DNA of 12,288 nt from Candidatus Gastranaerophilales bacterium (GCA_905235825.1 CAJONH010000064.1:1-12288); one strand, 5' to 3'. Shown: positions 1 through 7,084, counted from the stretch's first letter. The notes: generated by a model from the letters alone, not told the origin. Program-made: numbers and translations.

Positions 1-1
1 A

Positions 2-91
2 CGAAATTTGGGAGTGGTGACTTTAAAAAGTGAGCACTTTGCCGGCGGGGATGACACGGCGGCAGAGTGCGAAACCAGATTAGATAAGTAA
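2..91 (+). CDS. possible 3' end of a gene cut by the window edge
   Basis: One forward frame is open from the first bases to a TAA at 89-91 and would encode about 29 residues ending in ETRLDK. The other two forward frames close earlier, with TGA at 31-33 and at 18-20. The stop is followed by a weak intrinsic terminator, which fits the end of a transcription unit. The codons are richer in G and C than in neighbouring genes, and a strong hairpin (34-70) lies inside the frame. The stretch could therefore equally be a noncoding intergenic repeat. I do not recognise the peptide. Confidence 0.25.
   Translation, partial: RNLGVVTLKSEHFAGGDDTAAECETRLDK
34..70. repeat. GC-rich 10-bp stem-loop
   Basis: GCACTTTGCC at 34-43 pairs with GGCAGAGTGC at 61-70 over ten positions, with one G-U wobble and a 17-base GC-rich loop. 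It stands out from the AT-rich surroundings and has no T-tract directly after it, so it is not a classical terminator. It may be part of an intergenic repeat or lie inside a partial coding region. Confidence 0.45.
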
Positions 92-92
92 T

Positions 93-127
93 AGTTTGCA
101 TTTAGTTTGGCAAATTTTTTATTTTTC
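93..127 (+). terminator. weak intrinsic terminator of an upstream unit
   Basis: AGTTTGC at 93-99 can pair with GCAAATT at 110-116 (one G-U wobble, 10-base loop). The arm runs straight into a T-rich tract at 115-127. The stem is short and AT-rich, so efficiency is doubtful, but the position just after the TAA at 89-91 is right for ending an upstream transcript. Confidence 0.4.
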
Positions 128-181
128 ATATTTTCATGTAATTGAAAATGTAAAATATCGGAATAAAAATTATAATCCTGC

Positions 182-210
182 TTGATATTAAATTTTTAGG
201 TGTTTATAAT
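182..210 (+). promoter_or_regulatory. sigma-70 type promoter of rpmE
   Basis: A -35 box TTGATA at 182-187 and a perfect -10 box TATAAT at 205-210 are separated by exactly 17 bases. Predicted transcription starts near 217, leaving a short leader that contains the ribosome binding site AGAGGT (232-237), 7 bases before the rpmE ATG. Confidence 0.7.
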
Positions 211-244
211 TTAATAGCTGATATAAAAGATAGAGGTTAATAAA

Positions 245-445
245 ATGAAAAAAGAAATACATCCCGAGTACAAAAAAACTGTTATAAAATGTGTATGCGG
301 CAACGAAATCGAAACCGGTTCCGTTCTTGATGATATAACGGTTGAAATTTGCAATAACTGCCATCCTTTTTATACAGGCAATCAAAAGATTGTTGATACG
401 GAAGGTCGTATTGAAAAATTCAAAAAACGTTATCAAAAGAAATAA
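245..445 (+). CDS. rpmE: 50S ribosomal protein L31, zinc-binding type
   Basis: A 66-residue protein with the L31 start MKKEIHPEY and the FYTG motif (42-45). Four cysteines at 16, 18, 36 and 39 are placed as in zinc-binding (C+) L31, which sits on the large subunit central protuberance and bridges to the small subunit. The length is normal for the family. The ATG is supported by AGAGGT 7 bases upstream. The gene stands alone, with a promoter at 182-210 and a strong terminator at 451-475. It lies two genes upstream of prfA, an association seen in several bacterial groups including cyanobacteria. The intact zinc ligands mean its stability should depend on zinc supply. Confidence 0.96.
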   Translation: MKKEIHPEYKKTVIKCVCGNEIETGSVLDDITVEICNNCHPFYTGNQKIVDTEGRIEKFKKRYQKK

Positions 446-475
446 AAAGAAGCTGTGCTTTCGCACGGCTTTTTT
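446..475 (+). terminator. intrinsic terminator of rpmE
   Basis: AGCTGTGC (451-458) pairs with GCACGGCT (463-470) across a TTTC loop, with one G-U wobble, and is followed by a T-run to 475. The A-rich bases at 446-450 can extend pairing into the T-run, so the signal could also work on the opposite strand. It separates rpmE from the thyX operon. Confidence 0.9.
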
Positions 476-525
476 ATGTTTTATACCTGTTTTAGTGCTG
501 AATTATTGAAATTGGGGATTAGCTT

Positions 526-1245
526 ATGATAACAAAAGACAGATATGCAGAAGTAAAATTAATATCCAAACCCGATAATATGCTTAGAACGGTATATACA
601 GCCTGCAGAACATGTTATAGTGCAGACTCTCCGTTAAATATTTATGAGTGCGATGCTGCAAAAGATGAAGAAAAAATGCTTAAACTTATAAATAGAGTTA
701 TTTCATCAGGGCATTACAGCACTATAGAACATATTCAGGTGAGTTTTGCAATCAATAATATTTCAAGAGCATGTTCTCATCAGCTTGTAAGACACAGACA
801 CATGTCTTTTTCGCAAAAATCTCAAAGATACGTTAAAGAAAAAGGGCAATTTGATTACCTGATTCCCGATACCATTAACAGTAACGTCGAATTAAAGCAA
901 AAATTTGATGAGTTTATGGGAAAGATTTCGGAATTTTATATAGAACTTACAGAAAACGGAATACCGCCGGAAGATGCCAGAGCAGTTCTGCCTAATGCAG
1001 CTTCTACATCAATGGTTGCAAGTCTTAATCTTAGAGAATTAATTCATCTCGCTAATCTGAGGCTTTGTTCAAGAGCTCAAAAAGAAATAAGAATACTCGT
1101 TAAAAGAATGTGCGAGGAATTAACAAAAGAAGAACCCTGGTTAAAAGATTATTTGGTGCCGAAATGCGAATGTTTAGGATTTTGCGATGAAGATAAATCA
1201 TGCGGAAAAATGCCTAAAAAGGAAGAACTATTATGCAGGAAATGA
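526..1245 (+). CDS. thyX: FAD-dependent thymidylate synthase ThyX
   Basis: This 239-residue flavoprotein makes dTMP from dUMP, using methylene-tetrahydrofolate as carbon donor and NADPH with FAD as reductant. The ThyX signature RHRxxSxxxxSxR is intact at 89-101. GHYSTIEH (62-69) and the block with R183-A-Q-x-E-I-R, which lies in the dUMP-binding part of the family, are also present. The C-terminus carries a cysteine cluster (C214, C216, C220, C226) beyond the catalytic core, suggestive of a metal site. The ATG follows GGGGA (514-518) by about 7 bases. Its TGA overlaps the start region of prfA, so the two are translationally coupled and thyX heads a five-gene operon. I could not identify a convincing promoter between the rpmE terminator and this gene. 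Presence of ThyX usually means ThyA is absent, but that cannot be checked here. Confidence 0.96.
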   Translation: MITKDRYAEVKLISKPDNMLRTVYTACRTCYSADSPLNIYECDAAKDEEKMLKLINRVISSGHYSTIEHIQVSFAINNISRACSHQLVRHRHMSFSQKSQRYVKEKGQFDYLIPDTINSNVELKQKFDEFMGKISEFYIELTENGIPPEDARAVLPNAASTSMVASLNLRELIHLANLRLCSRAQKEIRILVKRMCEELTKEEPWLKDYLVPKCECLGFCDEDKSCGKMPKKEELLCRK

Positions 1246-2315
1246 TGGATAAAATACTTCAAATAGAAAGTAAATACACGGAATTAGGTCAAATACTTTC
1301 CAATCCTGAAGTAATACAAGATTATAATCGTTTTAAAGCACTCTCAAAACAAAGAAAAGCAATGGAAGAAACGGTCGAAGTATATCATAAATGGAAAGAT
1401 TCCGAGCAGGCTGTTAATGATGCAAAAGAAATGCTTAAAAGCGAGAATGATGAAACAATGAGAGCCTTTCTGCATGATGAAATTGATTCAAACGAAAAGA
1501 AAATGACAGAACTTGAAGAAAGAATGAGAATCTTGCTTCTTCCTCGTGATCCTATGGATGATAAAGATATTATGCTTGAAATAAGAGGCGGGGCAGGCGG
1601 TGATGAGGCAAACATTTTTGCCGGCGATTTAATGAGAATGTATATGAAATATGCTGATAAACAGGGCTGGCAGACACAAATATTAAGTAAAACAGACTGC
1701 GAAGCAGGAGGTGTTGCCGAAGTTATTATTTCAATTAAAGGTGACAGCATTTATTCAAAATTGAAATACGAATCGGGAGTACACCGTGTTCAAAGAGTTC
1801 CCGCAACAGAATCTCAGGGCAGAGTTCATACTTCAACCGCTACAGTTGCAGTAATGCCGGAAGTTGATGACGTGGAAGTCGAATTAAATATGAATGATAT
1901 TGAAATATCAACGGCACGTTCGGGAGGTGCAGGCGGTCAGAACGTAAATAAAGTTGAAACCGCCGCAAGAGTATTCCATAAACCGACCGGTATTATGATT
2001 TTCTGCACGGAAGAACGTTCTCAGCTTCAAAATAAAGAAAGAGCCCTTCAAATTTTAAAAGCAAAATTATATGATATAGAAGTCCAAAAGCAGATGAAAG
2101 AAGTTACAGATTTAAGACGTTCTCAGGTTGGAACGGGTGACAGATCCGAACGAATAAGAACTTATAATTTCCCGCAGGGACGTTTAACCGACCATCGAAT
2201 AGGACAAAATTTAAATGTGTGGACGGTTATAGACGGTGACCTTGATGAACTTATCGGCTTATTAATGGCTCATGACCAAAAGTTAAAACTTGAAAAACTT
2301 GCACAGATTGAGTAG
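1233..2315 (+). CDS. prfA: peptide chain release factor 1 (RF1)
   Basis: RF1 recognises UAA and UAG stop codons and triggers peptide release on the ribosome. The protein is 360 residues, the usual RF1 length. The codon-recognition tripeptide PAT (190-192, PxT type) identifies RF1 rather than RF2, which has SPF. The catalytic GGQ is at 234-236 inside SGGAGGQNVNKVETA. A helical N-terminal domain (about 1-110) precedes the core. I chose ATG 1233 because AAGGAAG (1219-1225) lies 7 bases upstream. ATGs at 1242 and 1245 are alternatives, and the one at 1242 forms an ATGA overlap with the thyX stop. No prmC, the methylase that modifies the GGQ glutamine and often neighbours prfA, is present in the window. 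Confidence 0.97.
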   Translation: MQEMMDKILQIESKYTELGQILSNPEVIQDYNRFKALSKQRKAMEETVEVYHKWKDSEQAVNDAKEMLKSENDETMRAFLHDEIDSNEKKMTELEERMRILLLPRDPMDDKDIMLEIRGGAGGDEANIFAGDLMRMYMKYADKQGWQTQILSKTDCEAGGVAEVIISIKGDSIYSKLKYESGVHRVQRVPATESQGRVHTSTATVAVMPEVDDVEVELNMNDIEISTARSGGAGGQNVNKVETAARVFHKPTGIMIFCTEERSQLQNKERALQILKAKLYDIEVQKQMKEVTDLRRSQVGTGDRSERIRTYNFPQGRLTDHRIGQNLNVWTVIDGDLDELIGLLMAHDQKLKLEKLAQIE

Positions 2316-2323
2316 GAATAAAA

Positions 2324-3259
2324 ATGTCTGAGTTTAAACATTTCCCTGTTATGTTACACGAAGCCGTAAATTCACTTGAATGCCGAAAAGGTAAATTATA
2401 TATTGATGCAACTCTTGGTGCAGGCGGATATAGTGAATTAATATTGCAAAAAATTTCGCCTGAAGGCAGACTCATTTCGTTTGACGTAGATAAAGATGCA
2501 ATAAAAGCAGCAAGTGAAAAATTAAAAGATTACAAAAATTTAACGATTGTTAACGATTCTTACACTAACATTAAGAAATATTTAGATGAAAATAAAATAA
2601 AAGAAATAACAGGCGGAATTGTTTTTGATTTAGGTGCATCTACTCCCCAGTTGACTTCTTCTGAAAGAGGTTTCAGCTTTTTAAAAAATTCACGTCTTGA
2701 TATGAGATTTAATCAAGACAGTGATTTCTCAGCTTATGACGTAATCAACTCTTATAAAGAAGCTGATTTGGTTCGTATTTTCAGTGAATATGGCGAAGAA
2801 AGATTTTCAAAAAGAATAGCAAAAAAAATTGTTGAAACAAGAAAAATAAATAAAATAGAAACGACTCAAGAGCTTGTTAATATTGTATTAGAAGCAGCTC
2901 CGAGAATAAAATCAAAAATTCATCCTGCAACAAGAATTTTTCAGGCTGTAAGGATAGAAGTTAATAATGAACTTAACAATATTAAAAATACATTAAATGA
3001 AGTGCTTACATTATTATCTGATGGTGCTATACTATCAGTAGTAACATTCCATTCATTAGAAGATAGAATTGTAAAAAATATATTCAGAGAGTATTCAAAA
3101 GAATGGGGTGATGAACTTGGGGGCAACGGGAGAAGGGCTAATCAGCCTATATTAGAGGTAATTAACAAAAAACCGTTAACTGCAAGTGAAGAAGAAGTAA
3201 GGATTAATCCGCCGTCAAGATCGGCAAAACTAAGATCGGTAAGAAGAATAAATAAATAA
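2324..3259 (+). CDS. rsmH: 16S rRNA m4C1402 N4-methyltransferase
   Basis: RsmH (MraW) uses S-adenosylmethionine to methylate N4 of C1402 in 16S rRNA, in the decoding centre. The 311-residue protein has the family start HFPVMLHEAV (6-15), the SAM-binding motif DATLGAGGYSELIL (28-41), FDVDKDA (53-59), DLGASTPQL (102-110) with ERGFSF (114-119), the HPATRIFQAVRIEVNNEL block (200-217) and TFHSLEDRIVK (241-251). Family members usually read GGHS and GVSSPQLD; here GGYS and GASTPQLT are mild variants. The start codon lies 8 bases after the prfA stop, and the Shine-Dalgarno AGGAA (2314-2318) overlaps that stop codon, so the two genes are coupled. As in dcw clusters it directly precedes ftsL and ftsI. 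Confidence 0.97.
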   Translation: MSEFKHFPVMLHEAVNSLECRKGKLYIDATLGAGGYSELILQKISPEGRLISFDVDKDAIKAASEKLKDYKNLTIVNDSYTNIKKYLDENKIKEITGGIVFDLGASTPQLTSSERGFSFLKNSRLDMRFNQDSDFSAYDVINSYKEADLVRIFSEYGEERFSKRIAKKIVETRKINKIETTQELVNIVLEAAPRIKSKIHPATRIFQAVRIEVNNELNNIKNTLNEVLTLLSDGAILSVVTFHSLEDRIVKNIFREYSKEWGDELGGNGRRANQPILEVINKKPLTASEEEVRINPPSRSAKLRSVRRINK

Positions 3260-3264
3260 TCGTA

Positions 3265-3281
3265 AGAGAGGTAATGAATTG
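3265..3281 (+). promoter_or_regulatory. ribosome binding site deciding a TTG start
   Basis: AGAGAGG at 3265-3271 lies 7 bases before the TTG at 3279-3281. The nearby ATG at 3274 is too close to this site and opens a frame that stops after seven codons, so the TTG is the credible start of the FtsL-like gene. Confidence 0.65.
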
Positions 3282-3719
3282 GGCAGGAGTTCAATAAAAT
3301 ATATAGATACAGCATATAATGATAAGCAGAATTTAAGACCTGTAAGCAGTCCTGTTGTTTATGGCAATTTCCCTAAATATGTATATGCAAGATCCTTAAT
3401 GGAAAAATTCAATAAGTTTTTGGGAGTTGTACTTTTAGTACTTGTTATGCTCTCATTGGTAAGTTACTATTTTGTATCAGATGATGAAAAAACAATGAAT
3501 AATATAGGCAGAGATATTGCTGCTCTGGCTAATGAAAATATTGAACTCCAAAATAAGCTGGATAATTTACATTCATTTAATAAAGTTGATGCTTTTATAA
3601 AAAATAATTCGACATTAAATACGGCTAAAAAAATAATAGAAATTCCTGCCGTTTATACAGTTACAGAACCAAAAACAGAGTCTGTTCCTATAAGGTATAA
3701 TTGGTCAATGGGCTATTAG
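3279..3719 (+). CDS. ftsL: FtsL-like cell-division membrane protein
   Basis: A 146-residue bitopic membrane protein. A roughly 45-residue, basic N-terminal part is probably cytoplasmic. It is followed by one hydrophobic segment (46-66), then a helical stretch with heptad-like character (about 71-100), and a short tail. This is the FtsL/DivIC architecture, in which the periplasmic coiled coil pairs with FtsB/DivIC and activates the septal synthase. Sequence identity of FtsL proteins is low, so the name rests on architecture and on its place between rsmH and the class B PBP gene. It starts at TTG (see the separate binding-site entry). The gene lies 19 bases after rsmH. A related LysM-free DivIC-like protein is the alternative. 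Confidence 0.75.
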   Translation: MGRSSIKYIDTAYNDKQNLRPVSSPVVYGNFPKYVYARSLMEKFNKFLGVVLLVLVMLSLVSYYFVSDDEKTMNNIGRDIAALANENIELQNKLDNLHSFNKVDAFIKNNSTLNTAKKIIEIPAVYTVTEPKTESVPIRYNWSMGY

Positions 3720-3746
3720 TTTTTAAAGCCTTATGGATTGTTTGTA

Positions 3747-5462
3747 ATGAAGGAAATTAAGGAAAGTAAAATAAAACTCGCCGAACGGCGTATAAAAATT
3801 GCTCACATGCTTATGCTGGCTGTTTTTCTTTCCGTAATAATATATTTATTTTTACTTCAAATAGCAGATATAAGGCATTACAGGCAAAGAGCTTTAAATC
3901 AAAGATACGGCCGGAGTTTTGTGATGCGGGGGCAAATTACCGATAGAAACGGTCTTAGACTTGCTGTTGATCAGGCTTCTTACAATGTATACGCTCATAG
4001 AGAATATTTTGATAATACACCGGAGGAACTGGCAGAAAAACTTGCACCCCTCTTAAAAACAGATAAAAAAGCAATAATAAATCAAATAAAAAAAGGGGCT
4101 GTAGTTATACTTTTAAAAAAAGATGTAGATAGAGAAACTGCCGAAAAAATCAGAAAATTAGGACTTAGAGAAATCAGTCTTGATAAAAAAAATGAAAGGG
4201 TATATCCTCAGGATGAATTGGCAGCACACGTAATAGGCTACTATAATCCTGATGCAGATACGGCATCAGGGGTTGAACTTACGGCAAAAGATAAATTGGC
4301 ACATAAAGACAGTAATGTTGCAATTCAAAGAACTCCCAGAGGTGATATTATTTATGATGCGGAAACGGATCCTGTACTTGCAACTACCCCGCAAATGGGT
4401 GAAACAGTTGTTCTTACTATAAATTCAGCAATACAGCATATTTGCGAAATCGAATTAAAAAAAATGATTAAAGAAAAACAAGCATTGAGAGGAACTGTTA
4501 TTGTAATGAATCCTAAAAACGGTGAAATTCTTGGATATGCTGTATATCCGAGTTATAATCCGAATAATTACAAAAAAGCCTCGGCTATTACTTTAAAAAA
4601 TTGGACATTATCTGATGTATATCCTCCGGGGTCTACATTTAAGACGCTGACTGTTGCAGCCGGTATAGAAAGCGGTAAAATAAACGCAAATTCAAAAGTT
4701 TTAGATACGGGTAAAATGAAACTCGGAAGTTGGGAAGTTCAAAATTATGATTATCAGAAAAGACCAAATCCGGGTATGATTAGTCTTGTTTATCTTTTTG
4801 AGCATTCAAGTAATGTTGGTAGTGCAAATATAGCTTTAATGATGGCACCGGGGGAATTTTATAATATATTATCAAGACTGGGAATAGGGCGAAAAACAGG
4901 TATTGATTTAAACGGAGAATCTTCCGGATTACTTCCTAAACCTTTTAAGTGGGATAAATCAAGGCAGGCCAGTATGGGATACGGCTATGGTGCATCTGTT
5001 ACTTCAATTCAAATGGTTAGTGCCGTAAGTGCATTGGCTAATAACGGACTAAGGATAACTCCGCATGTAATAAAGTATTCTCCGGAGGAGGAAGCTCAAA
5101 AAGTTCGTAAAATTCGTGCATTAAGTCCCCAAACGGCACAAAATGTTACAGCACTGCTTGCTCAAAGTATTGCAAATACTAAATCTCCCGTAAACTTAGA
5201 TCGTTATTATGTAGCGGCAAAAACCGGAACATCAAGAAAACCTTTAGAAAACGGCAAGGGATATTCTAATTCTTTAATTGGTTCTGTTATAGGGTATTTT
5301 CCTGCAACGGATCCTCAGGTTTTAATCTATGTTGTAGTAGATTCGGCAAGTGCAGGCGGGCCTGTCTGGGGTAATACCGTCGCAGCTCCTGTTTTTCGAG
5401 AAGTAGCTATTCAATGTGCAAGAATTTTAAATATTACACCGGATAAAAATATAGGCAGATAA
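3747..5462 (+). CDS. ftsI: class B penicillin-binding protein, FtsI type (peptidoglycan transpeptidase)
   Basis: A bitopic transpeptidase that cross-links peptidoglycan, presumably at the septum. Residues are numbered from the ATG at 3747 (571 residues). One membrane anchor lies near 19-39, then RGQITDRNG (61-69), typical of the class B dimerisation domain, then the transpeptidase domain from about 220. The serine-enzyme motifs are complete: STFK (296-299, catalytic Ser296), SSN (354-356) and KTG (492-494). There is no PASTA domain, and it ends shortly after the catalytic fold. A TTG at 3738 would add three residues. I prefer the ATG because neither has a strong Shine-Dalgarno and only a GGA (3735-3737) lies upstream. 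It is the last gene of the thyX operon. The murE and mraY genes that usually follow ftsI are absent, so the dcw cluster is broken here. PBP2/MrdA is less likely given the ftsL neighbour. Confidence 0.93.
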   Translation: MKEIKESKIKLAERRIKIAHMLMLAVFLSVIIYLFLLQIADIRHYRQRALNQRYGRSFVMRGQITDRNGLRLAVDQASYNVYAHREYFDNTPEELAEKLAPLLKTDKKAIINQIKKGAVVILLKKDVDRETAEKIRKLGLREISLDKKNERVYPQDELAAHVIGYYNPDADTASGVELTAKDKLAHKDSNVAIQRTPRGDIIYDAETDPVLATTPQMGETVVLTINSAIQHICEIELKKMIKEKQALRGTVIVMNPKNGEILGYAVYPSYNPNNYKKASAITLKNWTLSDVYPPGSTFKTLTVAAGIESGKINANSKVLDTGKMKLGSWEVQNYDYQKRPNPGMISLVYLFEHSSNVGSANIALMMAPGEFYNILSRLGIGRKTGIDLNGESSGLLPKPFKWDKSRQASMGYGYGASVTSIQMVSAVSALANNGLRITPHVIKYSPEEEAQKVRKIRALSPQTAQNVTALLAQSIANTKSPVNLDRYYVAAKTGTSRKPLENGKGYSNSLIGSVIGYFPATDPQVLIYVVVDSASAGGPVWGNTVAAPVFREVAIQCARILNITPDKNIGR

Positions 5463-5471
5463 GGCTTTACA

Positions 5472-5493
5472 TTGAAAATATCTTGATTTTCAA
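5472..5493. other. 8-bp inverted repeat after ftsI
   Basis: TTGAAAAT (5472-5479) is perfectly complementary to ATTTTCAA (5486-5493) around a 6-base loop, 10 bases after the ftsI stop. No T-run follows, so it is at best a weak terminator or an mRNA 3'-end stabiliser. Confidence 0.35.
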
Positions 5494-5526
5494 CGTGTGA
5501 ATTTCGATAATTATAAATATTTAATT

Positions 5527-5555
5527 TGTTAGGTATGCTTGACAAGGTGTTAGGT
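5527..5555 (+). promoter_or_regulatory. candidate operator: two TGTTAGGT direct repeats
   Basis: TGTTAGGT occurs at 5527-5534 and again at 5548-5555, 21 bases apart start to start, about two helical turns. The copies flank the -35 box of the promoter for the MntR/DtxR-like gene; the second lies in the spacer. TTAGGT is the outer half of the known DtxR/IdeR palindrome TTAGGTTAGCCTAACCTAA, but no inverted partner is visible here. Autoregulation by the downstream regulator is an inference. Confidence 0.45.
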
Positions 5556-5567
5556 TTGACTTACAAT
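5539..5567 (+). promoter_or_regulatory. near-consensus promoter of the metal-regulator unit
   Basis: A perfect -35 box TTGACA (5539-5544) and -10 box TACAAT (5562-5567) are separated by 17 bases. The start point should fall near 5574, giving a leader of about 20 bases with AAAGGAG (5581-5587). Such a strong promoter on a regulator gene suggests repression under some condition. Confidence 0.8.
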
Positions 5568-5593
5568 TAAAATGTACAAAAAAGGAGCAAATT

Positions 5594-6019
5594 GTGACTG
5601 TTGAAAATTTAAGTGCAAGTTTAGAAGATTATCTTGAGTTAATTTGTAATTTACTTGAAACCAGTCAAAGTGTAAAAGCTGTTGAAATTGCAAAAAAACT
5701 GAATATTTCAAGAGCATCTGTGTCTGAGGCATTAGCACGGCTTTCGGAAAAAAAACTTATTGTATATGAAGGTCATAAAGGAATAACAATAACTCCCGAA
5801 GGATTAAAAAAAGCAAAAGAGGTTATAGATAAGCATAATACACTTACTGCACTGTTTGAAGATGTATTGGGATTTGACCGTGAAACCTCTGAAGATAATG
5901 CCTGTAAAATCGAGCATATAATTAATAGTGAAGTTTTTGACAGAATAAAAAATTTTCTTACATATTGCAAAGAAAATGAGAAATTTATAAAAGATTTTAA
6001 GAAAGGAAACATTAAATAG
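5594..6019 (+). CDS. MntR/DtxR-family metal-dependent transcriptional regulator
   Basis: A 141-residue DNA-binding repressor of the MntR/DtxR family. A winged helix lies at about 6-75, with the recognition helix near ISRASVSEALARL (38-50) and the wing at YEGHKGITITPEG. A helical dimerisation and metal domain follows at about 76-141. There is no C-terminal SH3-like domain, so it is the short MntR type. By eye alignment the metal ligands are D12 and E15 (MntR D8, E11), H81 (MntR H77), E107 and H108 (MntR E102, H103). The remaining position holds C104, as in DtxR (C102), where MntR has E99. The site therefore mixes manganese-type and iron-type ligands, and the specificity cannot be named. The GTG start is fixed by AAAGGAG 6 bases upstream. 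It is probably autoregulated through the repeats at 5527-5555 and co-transcribed with the next gene. Confidence 0.9.
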   Translation: MTVENLSASLEDYLELICNLLETSQSVKAVEIAKKLNISRASVSEALARLSEKKLIVYEGHKGITITPEGLKKAKEVIDKHNTLTALFEDVLGFDRETSEDNACKIEHIINSEVFDRIKNFLTYCKENEKFIKDFKKGNIK

Positions 6020-6025
6020 CGAACT

Positions 6026-7084
6026 ATGAATAACCTTCAAGTATTGGGAAAATTTTTAGACCAGCCGATATTGGTAGCTAAGTTTCAAAAGGCGGTACCT
6101 GCCGTTTTAGCCGGAACAACAGCAGCATATACTGCATATAATACGCATAAAGCACCAAAAGAAGAAAAAATAAATACGGCATTAAAAACCGGTATTACTC
6201 TTGGTATTGCATCTGCAAGTGCGGTTTTGGCACCCAAAATTGCTTCTGCAATTACCAAAAGAGAGCTTCCTCCTTCATTGAATACTCTAAAAGAAAACGG
6301 AAAAAATATTGTTGATGAATTTATTGCGTCAAATAATATTTATAAAAAAACAAAAAAAATATTAAATAAAAGTAAAGATAAAATATTAAATCCGAAAGAA
6401 GTTAAGACAGTATTTGAAAATCTTTCAGATAAAAAAAGCGGTCAAGAATTTCTTGAAAAATTAATACCATCACCTCAAAATATCACAGCAAAGGATATTT
6501 TTTCGGAAATAGGGTATTTGTCCGTACTTGGTGCAGTTCCTGTTGCAGGTGGTATTACGGGGGGAATTATTGCCGATAAAGTTACTGATGATAGTAATTG
6601 GGAAGAAAAAATTCCAAATAAAATAAAAGAAGGTTCGTATCAATATTTGGCAAATATATTTATGTGTAATGTAGGAGCCGGTGCTGCTTTAGGCATTTTG
6701 GAACATGAGGGGATTACGTCTAAAGCTGCAAGAGCAATAGGTATGACAGCAGGAATAATTACTACAGGAATTCTCGGTGGAAGTAAAATTGCCAATTTTA
6801 TAGGAAAAAATATAATAGACCCTGTTTGTAATAAAGTGTTCAATAAAAAAGAAAACAATAAAAAATATGATGATATTTTAATTTTAAGGGACTGCAAAAA
6901 GCACAATTATAATAAAAAAAATAAAGAATTCAAAGAACGGACTCCGGAAATATTGGATATAGGATTACATACAGACGATATTGCAACAGTTTCATTGCTT
7001 TCCGGATTAAAATGGATAGAACCGGCACTGCCTATTATGTATACCGTATCAGGTTACAGAGCAGGAATAGGATATCGGAATTGA
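6026..7084 (+). CDS. glycine/alanine-rich multi-segment membrane protein, unknown function
   Basis: I do not recognise a family. The 352-residue protein alternates lysine-rich hydrophilic parts with small-residue-rich hydrophobic segments at about 24-38, 53-77, 162-184, 207-225, 236-260 and 320-347. Several carry GxxxG-like spacing (GAVPVAGGITGG, GAGAALG), which favours tight helix packing in a membrane. There is no N-terminal signal sequence. Two basic stretches (about 104-126 and 270-305) are probably cytoplasmic. The start lies 6 bases after the regulator's stop with no clear Shine-Dalgarno, so expression probably depends on coupling to the regulator gene. The unit ends at the terminator 7113-7141. 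Co-transcription with a metal-dependent regulator hints at a role in metal physiology, but nothing in the protein itself (no conserved His/Asp transporter motif) shows this. Confidence 0.75.
   Translation: MNNLQVLGKFLDQPILVAKFQKAVPAVLAGTTAAYTAYNTHKAPKEEKINTALKTGITLGIASASAVLAPKIASAITKRELPPSLNTLKENGKNIVDEFIASNNIYKKTKKILNKSKDKILNPKEVKTVFENLSDKKSGQEFLEKLIPSPQNITAKDIFSEIGYLSVLGAVPVAGGITGGIIADKVTDDSNWEEKIPNKIKEGSYQYLANIFMCNVGAGAALGILEHEGITSKAARAIGMTAGIITTGILGGSKIANFIGKNIIDPVCNKVFNKKENNKKYDDILILRDCKKHNYNKKNKEFKERTPEILDIGLHTDDIATVSLLSGLKWIEPALPIMYTVSGYRAGIGYRN

Noticed and set aside
196..201. TTAGGT inside the rpmE promoter spacer as a metal-regulator site
   Set aside because: Only one copy, and TTAGGT also appears inside several genes here, so a single occurrence is not evidence of regulation.
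1385..1750. 121-codon minus-strand frame inside prfA
   Set aside because: It is a shadow of prfA, which has unmistakable RF1 motifs across the same bases.
3274..3297. ATG at 3274 as the start of the FtsL-like gene
   Set aside because: It is out of frame, only two bases from the binding site, and stops after seven codons.
5472..5493. Hairpin after ftsI as a true intrinsic terminator
   Set aside because: The stem is AT-rich and lacks a following T-run; recorded only as an inverted repeat.
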